Shown here: positions 36,615 through 46,275 of the stretch, piece by piece
Layout of the letters: every line of letters begins with the position of its first letter
Numbering within the stretch: position 1 is the stretch's first letter
Assembly (NCBI RefSeq): GCF_001269385.1
Contig: NZ_CXOO01000034.1
Span: 44,174 to 108,173 of the forward strand
Direction: 5' to 3'
From: Limnohabitans sp. DM1
GTDB lineage: Bacteria; Pseudomonadota; Gammaproteobacteria; Burkholderiales; Burkholderiaceae_C
Length of the DNA: 64,000 nt
The notes under the pieces: generated by a model
The model's input: only the letters and a program-made list of their open reading frames with translations
Database searches by the model: none
What the model was told of the DNA's origin: nothing
Program-made: the position numbers and the translations under genes

Positions 36615-39600
36615 TTACTGTTCAGTCGCGTCGTGGGGCTGACGCACAGGGCCTATACCGGCTTTGCGGCGCAGCCACTGGGCCAGATCGTCCATGTAGC
36701 AGTACACCACCGGCACCACCACCAAGGTCAGCAGCGAGGACGTGATGACGCCGCCAATGACCGCCTGGCCCATGGGCGCGCGTTGCTCGGCGCCCTCGGT
36801 CAGGGCAAAAGCCAGTGGCACCATGCCAAAAATCATGGCCAAGGTGGTCATCAAAATCGGACGCAGTCGCACTTTGGCCGCCAGCAGCAGGGCTTCGGCG
36901 CGTTCCAGTCCGTCCTCTCGGGCGCGGATGGCAAAGTCCACCAGCAAGATGGCGTTTTTGGTGACCAGGCCCATGAGCATGATCACGCCAATGACGGAGA
37001 ACATGGACAAAGTGGAGCGGAACGCCATCAGGGCCAGCACCACGCCGATCAAGGTCAGGGGCAGGGCGGTCATCAGGGCCAGGGGCTGCAGGAAGCTCTT
37101 GAATTGGCTGGCCAAAATCATGTAGATGAAGATCACCGCCATGGCCAGGGCCGACAAGGCGTAGCCAAAGGATTCAGCCATGTTTTTGGTCGAGCCGCCA
37201 AAGCTGTAGCGGTAGCCGGGCGGCAGGCTCAGGCTGTCCATGGCTTGGCGGATGTCGGCCGAAACCTCACCCGCTGAGCGTCCGAACACGTTGGCGTTGA
37301 TGGCCACCTCGCGCATCAGGTCGCGCCGGTTGATCTGGTTGGAGCCAGTGGTTTCGGTGACGCGGGCCACCTGGCCCAGGCGCACGATGCGTGGGCTGCC
37401 ATCGACGGCAGCTGCCACCATGAAGGGCAGGCGCTCCAGGTCCTGCGGGCTGTTGCGGGCTTCAGGCGAGAGGCGCACGTTCACGTCGTAGGTCTGGTCG
37501 TCCGGGGCGCGCCAGTTGCCCACGGTTTGCCCGGCCACCAGGGTGCGCAGGGGCCCGGCCAGTTGCGCCGTGCCCAGGCCCAGGTCCGAGGCCGAGTCGC
37601 GCAGCACTTCCACACCGATGACAGGCTTGTTGGGCTTGACGCTGGAGTCCAGATCGACCAGGCCGGGAATGTCCCGCACCTTGGCCAGCGCCAGCAGCGC
37701 CAGGCGCTCCAGCTCTTTTTGGTCCGGGCCTTGCAGCGAGAACTCCACTTGCTTGTTGCCGCCAATGGCGTCGAGCAAGCCGGCGTGCGTGACCGCGATG
37801 CCGGGCACTTGTTTGAGGCGATCTCGAAGTGCGGCGGACATCTGGTCGGCGTTGCGGCTGCGGTTTTTGCGGTCCACCAAACGGATGTACAGGTTGACGT
37901 TGTTCTTGCCCTGCGCATTGGCGGTGTTGATGGTGCTGACGGTGTAGCGCACTTCCGGGAAGTCGCGCAGGATGGCCTCGACCTGGCGTGTTTTGGCCTC
38001 GGTGGCTTCGAGCGAGGTGCCTACCGGGGTTTCGAACTTGAGCGAGGTCTCGGAAAAGTCGGCCTTGGGCACAAACTCGGTGCCCAGCAAGCGGACCATG
38101 AACACACTGGCCACAAAAATGCCGAGAGCTAAAAAGACGGTGGATTTTTTGTGCACCAGCGCCCAGCGCAAGATGCCCTGGTAGCCATCGGCCAGGCGCT
38201 CGGTGCCCCGGTCAAACCAGCCGGTCACCCGGCCAATGGTCCTGTCGTACCAGCTCACAGGCGCTTGGTTTTTGCCGTGTGCGTCGATGGCCGGGTCGTG
38301 CCAGATGCTGGACAGCATCGGGTCGAGCGTGAAGCTCACAAACATCGAGATCATCACCGCCGCCACGATGGTGATGCCGAACTCGTGGAAGAACTTCCCG
38401 ATGATCCCTTCCATGAAACCAATCGGCAAAAATACCGCCACGATGGACAAGGTGGTGGCCAGCACGGCCAGGCCGATCTCTTGAGTCCCCTCCATCGAGG
38501 CGCGGTAGGCGCTTTTGCCCATTTGCACATGGCGCACGATGTTCTCGCGCACCACGATGGCGTCGTCGATCAGCAGGCCCACACACAGACTCAGCGCCAT
38601 CAGCGTGATCATGTTGATGGTGAAGCCGAACATCTGCATGAACATGAAGGTGCCGATCAGCGAGATCGGCAGCGTCAGGCCCGTGATGACGGTGGAGCGC
38701 CAGGAGTTGAGGAACAAAAACACGATCAGCACTGTGAGGATGGCCCCCTCGATCAGGGTCTGGCGCACGTTGTTGACCGACACGCGGATGGGCCGCGAGT
38801 TGTCGGTGATGGGCTCGAGCTTGACGCCGGGCGGCAGCTGGCTCTGCAATTCGGCCACGGCCTTGACCAGGCCGTCCACCACCTGGATGGTGTTTTCGTC
38901 TTGCGACTTTTGCACCGACATCAAGAGGGTGCGCTGGCCGTTGTAGAGGGCCAGGTTCTCCAGCTCTTGGGCGCCGTCCTGCACCGTGGCCACTTGCGAC
39001 AGTCGAATCGGCGTGCCGTTTTTGCGCGCCACGATGATGCGGCCAAAGTCCTCGGGCCGCGCCATGCGCGAGCTGATTTGCACCATGCGCTCTTGCTGCA
39101 GCGAGCGGATCGCGCCCACGGGCAAGTCCTGGTTTTCGTTGCGCACAGCGGCCACCACCTGCTCGGCCGTGACACCCAGCGCTTCCATGTTGGCCGGTTG
39201 CAAATACAGGTTGATCTCGCGCTTGCTGCCGCCCACCAAGGTGACCGAGCCGACACCGCGCACATTCTCCAGGCGCTTTTTGAGCACCTGTTCGGACCAA
39301 TTGGTCAGCTCCACGGCGTTGAGTTGATTGCCCTCGGGGATGACAGCGAGCGACCACACGGCGCGGCTGGCCGGGTCAAAGCGCAGCACCCGGGGCTCTT
39401 TGACTTCGGTGCGCAGCAGGGGGCGCAGCGAGGCAACTTTTTCGCGCACATCTTCAGCGGCTTTGCGGCCGTCGATCTGCAGCTGGAATTCGATCACAAC
39501 GACCGACTGGTTTTCGTAGCTGCGCGAGGTCAGGGCGCTGATGCCGGCAATCGAGTTGACGCCTTCCTCGATCTTTTTCGAGACTTCGCTTTCCACGATC

Positions 39601-39770
39601 TCGGGCGAGGCCCCGGGGTATTCGGTGGTGATGACGACCACCGGAAAGTCGATGTTGGGGAACTGGTCGACTTTGAGACGCTGGAAGGAGAACAGGCCCA
39701 GCACCACCAGGGCCAACATGACCATGGTGGCAAAAACCGGGTTTTGCAGGCTGACGCGGGTGAACCACAT
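36615..39770 (-). CDS. RND efflux pump inner-membrane subunit (HAE1 type)
   Basis: The 1051-residue protein has 12 predicted membrane helices and two large periplasmic loops. Proton-relay residues are seen: Asp pair in [15 protein letters not shown] (helix 4) and Lys in [14 protein letters not shown] (helix 10). The N-terminus runs [20 protein letters not shown], with [20 protein letters not shown] after it. It is closer to the MdtB/MdtC-like HAE1 group than to metal (CusA) pumps. It works with the adaptor encoded 13 bp upstream and with TolC in the same operon. Confidence 0.95.
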   Translation of the reverse strand: MWFTRVSLQNPVFATMVMLALVVLGLFSFQRLKVDQFPNIDFPVVVITTEYPGASPEIVESEVSKKIEEGVNSIAGISALTSRSYENQSVVVIEFQLQIDGRKAAEDVREKVASLRPLLRTEVKEPRVLRFDPASRAVWSLAVIPEGNQLNAVELTNWSEQVLKKRLENVRGVGSVTLVGGSKREINLYLQPANMEALGVTAEQVVAAVRNENQDLPVGAIRSLQQERMVQISSRMARPEDFGRIIVARKNGTPIRLSQVATVQDGAQELENLALYNGQRTLLMSVQKSQDENTIQVVDGLVKAVAELQSQLPPGVKLEPITDNSRPIRVSVNNVRQTLIEGAILTVLIVFLFLNSWRSTVITGLTLPISLIGTFMFMQMFGFTINMITLMALSLCVGLLIDDAIVVRENIVRHVQMGKSAYRASMEGTQEIGLAVLATTLSIVAVFLPIGFMEGIIGKFFHEFGITIVAAVMISMFVSFTLDPMLSSIWHDPAIDAHGKNQAPVSWYDRTIGRVTGWFDRGTERLADGYQGILRWALVHKKSTVFLALGIFVASVFMVRLLGTEFVPKADFSETSLKFETPVGTSLEATEAKTRQVEAILRDFPEVRYTVSTINTANAQGKNNVNLYIRLVDRKNRSRNADQMSAALRDRLKQVPGIAVTHAGLLDAIGGNKQVEFSLQGPDQKELERLALLALAKVRDIPGLVDLDSSVKPNKPVIGVEVLRDSASDLGLGTAQLAGPLRTLVAGQTVGNWRAPDDQTYDVNVRLSPEARNSPQDLERLPFMVAAAVDGSPRIVRLGQVARVTETTGSNQINRRDLMREVAINANVFGRSAGEVSADIRQAMDSLSLPPGYRYSFGGSTKNMAESFGYALSALAMAVIFIYMILASQFKSFLQPLALMTALPLTLIGVVLALMAFRSTLSMFSVIGVIMLMGLVTKNAILLVDFAIRAREDGLERAEALLLAAKVRLRPILMTTLAMIFGMVPLAFALTEGAEQRAPMGQAVIGGVITSSLLTLVVVPVVYCYMDDLAQWLRRKAGIGPVRQPHDATEQ

Positions 39771-39783
39771 GCTGTAAACCCTT

Positions 39784-40962
39784 TTATTTCGCTGCGCTGG
39801 CGGGCGAAGCCGGAGCGGCTGGCGAGGTCACCGTTGACTGGGGCGGTGCAGTGAACTTGACTTGAACCCCTTCGCGCACCGTACCCACGCTGCCCGACAG
39901 CACTTGTGCGCCTTCAGAAACGCCGGTCACCGCCACCAGGCTTTCCCGCTCGCCTTCGCTGCGCACATCGGTTCGCACCGTGATGTGCACCACCTTGCCG
40001 TCTTGCACCACCTGCACATAAGGCTGGGGTTTGTCGGTGCGCACGCTGCTCACGGGCACGGCCAGCACTTGCATGGTTTGTGTGCCCAGACTCCCTTGCG
40101 CAAAGAGGCCCTGGCGCAAGCCTTCGCGGCCTGTGACGCCCAGGTAGACCACGATGCTGCGGCTGCCCATCTGGGCGCTGGGGTTGATGCGCAAGACTTT
40201 GGCAGTGACCGGTGCGTCCACGCCCTCGACTTGCAGCTGCGCTGTCATGCCCACCCGCACGCGGCTGGCGTCTTCTGCCGTCAGGGCCGCTTCGAGTTCC
40301 AGTTGCGAGAGGTTGATCACCTCGATCAGCCGGGCATCGATGGCCACGCGCTCGCCCGGCTGGGCCAGGCGCTGCGCCACCACGCCCGACAAGGGCGAGC
40401 GCAGCGTGGCATCGGCCAGTGACTTGTTGGCCAAGTCCAGCGCTGCCAGCGCGGCTGCGTGAGTGGCCTTGGCCCCGTTCAGGCTGGCCTGCGAGGTGAG
40501 CAGGGCAGTTTGCGAGATGAAGCCCTGGTTCACCAGCGCCTGGTTGTTGTCAAACTGGCGCTGGGCAATGTCCACCTGGGCGCGGGCCGCATCGGCTTGC
40601 TGCTGGGCCTGGCGCACACGCGCCAGGTATTCTGTTTGGTCGATGCGGGCGACCACCTGCCCGGCCTGGACGCGGTCGCCTTCGCGCACGCTGAGTTCTT
40701 GCAACTCACCGGCCACGCGGGCTTTGACGATGGCGCTTTGGCTGGCTTTGAGCGCGCCCGAGACCGCGATGCCCAGGCTCAGGGTCTGTGTGCGGGCGGT
40801 GAACACGTCGCTGCTGGCCAGCTCCAGTGTGGGGGCTGCGGCCGTGGCGACTGCGGCTGGGGTGCTGTTGGCGGCTTTGCGTTGGCTCAAGAGGCGAGCG
40901 CCACCAACTAAAACGATGGCTGCGGCCACGCCAGTGAGGATCCAGAGAGTTGATTTTTTCAT
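39784..40962 (-). CDS. RND periplasmic adaptor (membrane fusion protein)
   Basis: The 392-residue protein has an N-terminal membrane anchor (LWILTGVAAAIVLVGGARLL) and no lipobox. The lipoyl half-motifs VARVAGELQELSVREGDRV and TLRSPLSGVVAQRLAQPGERV bracket a coiled-coil hairpin (about residues 110-180). Beta-barrel and membrane-proximal domains follow. It links the RND pump to TolC. The gene starts 6 bp after the tetR stop. Confidence 0.94.
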   Translation of the reverse strand: MKKSTLWILTGVAAAIVLVGGARLLSQRKAANSTPAAVATAAAPTLELASSDVFTARTQTLSLGIAVSGALKASQSAIVKARVAGELQELSVREGDRVQAGQVVARIDQTEYLARVRQAQQQADAARAQVDIAQRQFDNNQALVNQGFISQTALLTSQASLNGAKATHAAALAALDLANKSLADATLRSPLSGVVAQRLAQPGERVAIDARLIEVINLSQLELEAALTAEDASRVRVGMTAQLQVEGVDAPVTAKVLRINPSAQMGSRSIVVYLGVTGREGLRQGLFAQGSLGTQTMQVLAVPVSSVRTDKPQPYVQVVQDGKVVHITVRTDVRSEGERESLVAVTGVSEGAQVLSGSVGTVREGVQVKFTAPPQSTVTSPAAPASPASAAK

Positions 40963-40968
40963 GGAAGA

Positions 40969-41604
40969 TCAGGATGTAGACAAGCCACGCACCAGCAATT
41001 GGGCGTGTTGGGAGATGAAGGCTTCAGGGTCGATTTGTTCGCTGGTCGGGCAGCACGGCCCCATGGAGTGTTTCCACATGACCAAAAAAAGCAGAGGCGC
41101 CATGACTGAATGCAAGGTCAGGTCCAGATTGACCAGGCGAAATTCGCCCTGGTCAATGCCGCGCTGCAGCACCGAGCGCACCATGGCGTGTGCGGGCTCG
41201 ATCACTTCTTCACGGAAAAACGTGGCCAGATCAGGAAAATTGCTGGCTTCGCTCATGACCAGTTTGGAAATGCCCGAGGCTTTGGTCGCGCCGTAGCGCC
41301 GCCACCATTGCAGCATCATCCATTCGAGCAACTCGCCGGTGCCACCTTGAAACTGGGCCAATTCGGCAGCCCCTTGATTCACTGGGTGCACCACGTTTTC
41401 GCGCACCACGGCCTTGAACAGGTCTTCCTTGGTCGGAAAGTACAGGAACAAGGTGCCTTTGGAGACGCCAGCGCGCAAGGCCACTTCTTCGACGCGGGTG
41501 GCGGCAAAGCCTTTTTCCACGAACAAATCCAGCGCCGCTTCCAGGAGTTCTCCGGGGCGCTCTTGCTTGCGGCGTTCGCGTTTGTGGGGGGGGATGTCTA
41601 GCAC
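40969..41604 (-). CDS. TetR/AcrR-family repressor of the efflux operon
   Basis: The 211-residue protein has an N-terminal helix-turn-helix, ALDLFVEKGFAATRVEEVAL followed by AGVSKGTLFLYFPTKEDLF (residues 23-61), and a C-terminal ligand domain. The start is GTG at 41604 with no visible ribosome-binding site; CATTAAAAT just upstream may be a -10, so leaderless translation is possible. An ACTGAC/GTTAGT operator lies 17 bases upstream. It is the first gene of the six-gene operon and probably autoregulates it. Confidence 0.9.
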   Translation of the reverse strand: MLDIPPHKRERRKQERPGELLEAALDLFVEKGFAATRVEEVALRAGVSKGTLFLYFPTKEDLFKAVVRENVVHPVNQGAAELAQFQGGTGELLEWMMLQWWRRYGATKASGISKLVMSEASNFPDLATFFREEVIEPAHAMVRSVLQRGIDQGEFRLVNLDLTLHSVMAPLLFLVMWKHSMGPCCPTSEQIDPEAFISQHAQLLVRGLSTS

Positions 41605-41620
41605 GGATGCGATTTTAATG

Positions 41621-41634
41621 ACTGACTGGTTAGT
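41621..41634. promoter_or_regulatory. TetR-type operator
   Basis: ACTGACTGGTTAGT is an imperfect palindrome (ACTGAC / GTTAGT arms) immediately upstream of the tetR gene. AC(T)nAC half-sites of this kind are common for AcrR-like repressors. Confidence 0.6.
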
Positions 41635-41804
41635 AATGTAGGTGAAAAGCCCTTATTCGTCAACGCAGGGAAGAATCGGGGCCCTGTAGAACTTCGGTGA
41701 ACTCGCTACAGTCTCGGGCAGGCTTGTGGCCTTGTCCTGAGGTCAGGGTGTTGTCACACAGCAGCGGTCTTTTTCCAAGGGGCCGGACCCACAATATTGA
41801 TGTA

Positions 41805-42350
41805 ATGGACACAAAAATGACGGAAACACTGGTGTTGGGCGGCGGTTGCTTTTGGTGCACCGAGGCCGTTTATGTGAAAGTGCGCGGCGTGATCGACGTG
41901 GAGTCGGGTTACTGCAATGGTCAGACCGTGGCACCCACTTATGAGCAGGTATGTACCGGCCGCACGGGCCACAATGAGGTGGTCAAGTTGGTCTATGACC
42001 CGGCGCAAGTCAGCGCCCGGGAGTTGCTGGAGGTCTTTTTTGTGATCCACGACCCGACCACCCTGAACCGCCAAGGCAACGACACTGGCACGCAGTATCG
42101 AAGTGGCATTTACTTCACCACGCCTGACCAGGCCGAAGTAGCACACACCATGATGGCCGAGCTGGCCGCAACCAGAGCATTTGGCCAGCCCATCGTGACC
42201 GAGGTGCTGGCCCTTGACAACTACAGTGCTGCCGAGGACTACCATCAGGACTTTTTTGAGCGCAACCCCTACCAGGGCTACTGCATGGCGGTGGCCGCGC
42301 CCAAGGTGCTTAAATTCAAAAACACGTTTGCACGCCTGGTGCGTGAGTGA
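41805..42350 (+). CDS. msrA: peptide-methionine (S)-S-oxide reductase
   Basis: The 181-residue protein has the MsrA active site GGGCFWCTEA (Cys15), followed by GYCNGQTVAPTYEQVCTGRTGHNEVV and HDPTTLNRQGNDTGTQYRSG. It repairs oxidised methionine using thioredoxin. The start could be MDTK at 41805 or MTET four codons later; neither has a strong ribosome-binding site. C-terminal resolving cysteines are reduced to one (YCMAVAAPK), as in shorter MsrA forms. Confidence 0.94.
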   Translation: MDTKMTETLVLGGGCFWCTEAVYVKVRGVIDVESGYCNGQTVAPTYEQVCTGRTGHNEVVKLVYDPAQVSARELLEVFFVIHDPTTLNRQGNDTGTQYRSGIYFTTPDQAEVAHTMMAELAATRAFGQPIVTEVLALDNYSAAEDYHQDFFERNPYQGYCMAVAAPKVLKFKNTFARLVRE

Positions 42351-42429
42351 CAATATGCGCAGCCGTTGTCGGCTGTTGACCGAGTTGAACGCTCGCGCCA
42401 GAAAGCCAATCATCCCTTAGCCCAAAAAC

Positions 42430-42669
42430 ATGAAAAAAACAGCCTTTTTCCTCTTCGCCCTGAGCTTGTCCTGGGCTGCCCTGGCCCAGCACAGCGCCAA
42501 AGAAGTCCAGGCCGACATTGCCCGCCATCGCGCCATGGCCGAGGCACACGAAGAGGCCGCCAAGTGCCTTGAATCTGGCAAGAAGCCCGAACAATGCGCC
42601 AAAGCCCTGCAAGCGGCCTGCAAAGGTTTGGCACTGGGCAAGTCCTGCGGCATGAAGCACGTCCATTGA
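42430..42669 (+). CDS. small secreted Cys/His-containing protein
   Basis: The 79-residue protein has a clear signal peptide (MKKTAFFLFALSLSWAALAQ) and a helical mature part of about 59 residues. The mature part has four cysteines (46, 56, 64, 73) spaced 8-10 apart and five histidines, ending CGMKHVH. Family not recognised. The spacing suggests helical Cys/His metal or disulfide chemistry. It lies just upstream of a DUF2946-like gene and a ZnuD-like TonB receptor on the same strand, suggesting a shared role in metal handling. Confidence 0.75.
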   Translation: MKKTAFFLFALSLSWAALAQHSAKEVQADIARHRAMAEAHEEAAKCLESGKKPEQCAKALQAACKGLALGKSCGMKHVH

Positions 42670-42694
42670 GCGGTCAATTCAAGGCGGCCCCAAG

Positions 42695-43078
42695 ATGAGT
42701 TTCACGCGTTCACGCCTGCCCAACTGGCTGAGTTTTCTGCTGGTTTGGGCCTTGCTGTGGACGCCACTTTGGGCGCATTGGCACCGCATTGCACACAGCA
42801 CGCCTCAGGGGGGTTCTGCCCCCATCGGCCTGCACGAAGCGCATGCAGCTGAAGACGGGCAGGCAGCCAGTGAGTCTGCACTTGGGGGGCATGCTGCCGG
42901 GTCTGAACTTTGCCTGGTGCTCGACCACCTGGCCCATGCCGAGCGCCTGAGCGCATCGGCAGCGGCCTGGACCGCCCCGAGGGTGCCCGCGCAGGCCCCT
43001 GTCTTTGAGCTTGCCTTTTCTTCTGACCAGGACCGCTGGTCCCCGGCGCAAGCCCGTGCGCCGCCTGTGTTGATTTGA
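42695..43078 (+). CDS. DUF2946-like His-rich exported/anchored protein
   Basis: The 127-residue protein has one N-terminal hydrophobic segment (WLSFLLVWALLWTPLWA), then HWHRIAHS, a His-containing low-complexity region, CLVLDHLAHAERL and the terminal ARAPP. DUF2946-type proteins share this layout (H-x-x-x-H near the membrane, a C-x-x-L-D motif, ARAPP end). They lie next to copper or zinc TonB-dependent receptors. The start has AAGGCGG upstream. It is followed by the receptor gene after 78 bp. Confidence 0.6.
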   Translation: MSFTRSRLPNWLSFLLVWALLWTPLWAHWHRIAHSTPQGGSAPIGLHEAHAAEDGQAASESALGGHAAGSELCLVLDHLAHAERLSASAAAWTAPRVPAQAPVFELAFSSDQDRWSPAQARAPPVLI

Positions 43079-43156
43079 ATCCCTGATCTTGTCTGGCTGG
43101 CTTTCCGTCTGTGGCGGAAGGCGCTGGGCTGTTCCTGTTTTTCAAATCACACCGTC

Positions 43157-45166
43157 ATGACACATTCTTTTCAGCTTTCGGCCTTGGCTTGCGCCTGCTT
43201 GGCCACTTTGTCTTGTTCAAATGCCTGGGCGCAAAGCGCCACACCGGGCGCGCCCAGCGAAATCGTCATCACCGGCAACCCCTTGGGCCGCGACAGCACC
43301 ACCGTGCCCGTCAGCACCATGGGCCGTGCCGACCTGCTCGAGCGCGGGCAAAGCACTTTGGGCGAAACCCTGAACGGCTTGCCTGGCGTGTCCAGCACCT
43401 ACTTTGGCCCCAACGCCAGCCGCCCCACCATTCGCGGGCTTGATGGCGACCGCATCCGGGTGCTGAACAACAGCGCCTCCAGCCTCGACGCCTCGGCGCT
43501 GAGCTACGACCATGCGGTGCCGCTGGATGCCTTGTCCACCGACCGCATCGAGGTCTTGCGCGGCCCGGCAGCCTTGCTTTATGGCGGCAGCGCCGTGGGC
43601 GGCGTGGTCAACGTGATCGACAACCGCATCCCGCGTGCACCGGTCTCGGGCGTTCTGGGCAAAGCCCAGCTGCAAGCGGGCACGGGCAACGACGAGCGCA
43701 GCGTGGCCGGTTTGGTCGAGGCGGGTAACGAACGTTATGCCCTGCATTTGGACGGTTTTGACCGCCGCACAGGCGAAGTGCGGGTGCCGGTGTCGCTCGA
43801 TTGCACAAAACCCGGCTCGCCTGCCAACGCCCGGCGCATCTGCAACTCGGCCAGCACCGCCCGGGGTGGTGCTTTGGGGGCCAGCACCTTCTGGGATCAC
43901 GGCTATTTGGGCGCATCGGTCAACACCTACCAAAGCGACTACGGCACCGTGGCCGAAGACGAAGTGACGATTGGCATGAAAACCACCCGCTACGCGCTGG
44001 AGGGGCAAGTGCGCCAACTGCCGGGCTGGTTTGAGAGCGTCAAAGCCCGCCTGAGCCAGACCGACTACCAGCACACCGAGTTTGAGGGCGCCCAAGCGGG
44101 CACTGTGTTTGCCAACAAGGGCCATGACCTGCGCATTGAGGCGCGGCACCGCCCGCTGGCGGGGTGGCAAGGCGTGGTGGGTCTACAGACCGAGTCGAGC
44201 CGCTTTTCTGCGGTGGGCGATGAAGCCTTTGCGCCCTACAGCCGCACACGCAGCCAAGCCCTTTTTGTGCACGAAGAGCTGCCCACCGCCTGGGGCCAAT
44301 TCACGGCCGGGGCGCGTTGGGAGTCGGTGCGGGTCGAATCCTTGGGCAACCCCGAACTGGACCGTTTTGACGAGGGCATGGGTGCCCAAAAATTCACGCC
44401 CTTCAGTGTGGCCACCGGGGCGGTGTTCAAGCTCTCGCCCACTTGGTCTTTGACCGGCAACGCGGCCATGACGCAGCGTGCCCCCAAAGACTACGAGTTG
44501 TTTGCCAACGGCCCGCACCTGGCCACCCACGCCTGGGAAATCGGCAACAAAGACCTGGGTCTGGAAAAGTCCAAGAGCCTGGATGCGGGTGTGCAGTGGA
44601 AGTCCGGCCCCGACAGTGTGAATGTCACGGCCTTTGCCAGCCAGTTTGCCAACTACATTGGTTTGATGAACACCTCGGATATCGAGGAAGACTTGCCCGT
44701 GCAGCTTTACCAAGGCGTCAAGGCCCAATTCAGGGGCCTGGAAGCCAGCGGTCGCCAGCGCCTGTGGCAGGGCGCTTCGACGCTCGATCTGGATTGGCGT
44801 GCCGACAGCGTGCGGGCCAGCAACCGCAGCTCGGGCGAGCCCTTGCCGCGCATCTCGCCCCTGCGTGTGGGCGCTACCCTGGTGCACGGCCAAGGGCCTT
44901 GGAGCGCCAAGCTGGGGGCCGACTGGCATGCGGCGCAAAAGCGCGTGCCCGAGGGCAGTGTGGCCACGGGCGCCTACACCTTGGTCAATGCCAGCGTGTC
45001 ATACCGCCAAAAGCTCGACGCCACGGTGCTCAACTGGTTTGCCCGCCTGGACAACCTGAGCGACCAACTGGCCTACAGCGCCAGTTCCATCCTCACGAGC
45101 ACGGCATTTGGCAAGTCGCCTTTGCCGGGGCGCAGCTTCAAGTTGGGGGTTCAGGTCACGTTCTAA
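43157..45166 (+). CDS. TonB-dependent receptor, ZnuD-like (probable metal uptake)
   Basis: The 669-residue protein has a signal peptide ending SNAWAQS and a plug with EIVITGNPLGRDSTTVPVS, RPTIRGLDGDRIRVLNN and VLRGPAALLYGGSAVGGVVN followed by DNRIPR. The barrel ends SFKLGVQVTF with terminal Phe. Plug wording and size resemble the ZnuD zinc receptor family. A loop with two cysteines (SLDC...RRIC, about residues 214-231) is visible. The small His-rich genes upstream support metal rather than siderophore transport; zinc versus copper cannot be decided. Confidence 0.85.
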   Translation: MTHSFQLSALACACLATLSCSNAWAQSATPGAPSEIVITGNPLGRDSTTVPVSTMGRADLLERGQSTLGETLNGLPGVSSTYFGPNASRPTIRGLDGDRIRVLNNSASSLDASALSYDHAVPLDALSTDRIEVLRGPAALLYGGSAVGGVVNVIDNRIPRAPVSGVLGKAQLQAGTGNDERSVAGLVEAGNERYALHLDGFDRRTGEVRVPVSLDCTKPGSPANARRICNSASTARGGALGASTFWDHGYLGASVNTYQSDYGTVAEDEVTIGMKTTRYALEGQVRQLPGWFESVKARLSQTDYQHTEFEGAQAGTVFANKGHDLRIEARHRPLAGWQGVVGLQTESSRFSAVGDEAFAPYSRTRSQALFVHEELPTAWGQFTAGARWESVRVESLGNPELDRFDEGMGAQKFTPFSVATGAVFKLSPTWSLTGNAAMTQRAPKDYELFANGPHLATHAWEIGNKDLGLEKSKSLDAGVQWKSGPDSVNVTAFASQFANYIGLMNTSDIEEDLPVQLYQGVKAQFRGLEASGRQRLWQGASTLDLDWRADSVRASNRSSGEPLPRISPLRVGATLVHGQGPWSAKLGADWHAAQKRVPEGSVATGAYTLVNASVSYRQKLDATVLNWFARLDNLSDQLAYSASSILTSTAFGKSPLPGRSFKLGVQVTF

Positions 45167-45249
45167 AGGCTTGCGTGGCGTCGCCCAAGGTGGCGGCGCT
45201 ACGTGGTTTCCGCTGAAATCAGGCGCAGGCAGGTCGGGATAATCCATCC

Positions 45250-46206
45250 ATGAACCTTGATCACCCCGTCCTGTCCTCCCTCTTGCCCGTGGTGCTGCTC
45301 ATTTTGATTGGCTTTGTCGCAGGCAAGGCCAAGCTGGTGCGGGGTGAGTCGGTGCGCGATTTGTCGAACGTGGTGTTTCTGGTGCTGACGCAGGCTTTGC
45401 TGTTTCGCACCATGAGCAGCGTGTACATCGAGCAGCTCGATTTCAAACCCGTGGCGCAATACTTTTTGGTGGCTGGCGTTTTGTTTGTCGCCATGCTGTG
45501 GGCTTATGGTGGCAACAGCCGGGCCTCGGTGCTGGCACTGGCTGGCATTTTCAGCAACACCTTGATGATCGGCGTGCCCCTGATCGGTCTGGCCTATGGC
45601 CAAGAAGGCCAGGTGCTGCTGTTCACCTTGATTTCACTGCATGCCCTGGTTTTGCTCAGTGCCGCCACTTTGGTGCTGGAGCTGCAAGTGGCGCACGAGC
45701 AAGCGGCTTTGTCGGGTGAGCGGCGGCCCATCTGGCGCACGGTGGCATCGGCCGTGCGCAACGCCATCATTCACCCTGTGCCTTTGCCCATTTTGCTGGG
45801 GCTGGCCTACGCCCAAACCGGCTGGGGTCTGCATCCTGTGGTGGACCGTCCCCTGGCTTTGCTGGGCAGTGCCTTTGGCCCCATCGCCTTGGTGTTGGTG
45901 GGCATCACCCTGTCGCAAACGCCTGTGGGGCGACAGTTCACATCGGCCCTCAAGCCGTCTTTGGTGAAAACCGTGCTGCACCCGGCGCTCATGCTGGCGC
46001 TGGGCTGGGGGCTGGGCCTGCGGGGCTTGCATTTGTCGGTCATGGTCGTGGCGGCGGCTTTGCCCATTGGGGCCAATGTGTTCTTGTTCTCTCAGCGCTA
46101 CCGCAAGGAAGAAGACACGGTGACCGCCGCCGTGGCCGTGTCCACACTCATCTCTATCCTGGGGATCTCACTGACCATGGCCCTGCTGGCCGAGCTGCCA
46201 GGCTGA
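45250..46206 (+). CDS. AEC-family (auxin efflux carrier-like) transporter
   Basis: The 318-residue membrane protein has ten predicted helices in two inverted halves. The first half begins SSLLPVVLLILIGFVAGKAK and has LSNVVFLVLTQALLF; the middle motif GIFSNTLMIGVPL and the late AALPIGANVFLFSQRY are standard AEC signatures. Family members export or import carboxylates or amino acids; the substrate here is unknown. It stands alone between the receptor and hydrolase genes. Confidence 0.9.
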   Translation: MNLDHPVLSSLLPVVLLILIGFVAGKAKLVRGESVRDLSNVVFLVLTQALLFRTMSSVYIEQLDFKPVAQYFLVAGVLFVAMLWAYGGNSRASVLALAGIFSNTLMIGVPLIGLAYGQEGQVLLFTLISLHALVLLSAATLVLELQVAHEQAALSGERRPIWRTVASAVRNAIIHPVPLPILLGLAYAQTGWGLHPVVDRPLALLGSAFGPIALVLVGITLSQTPVGRQFTSALKPSLVKTVLHPALMLALGWGLGLRGLHLSVMVVAAALPIGANVFLFSQRYRKEEDTVTAAVAVSTLISILGISLTMALLAELPG

Positions 46207-46275
46207 TCCATGGGGTTGATCCATGGATTCGACACACTCAGTAGCCCGTTTGACCGCATGCCCTAACATCCAGCC

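Noticed and set aside
46205..46236. Terminator between the AEC transporter and hydrolase genes
   Set aside because: TCCATGG/CCATGGA can pair and TGATCCATGG is directly repeated, but there is no T-run and the stem is only 7 bp.
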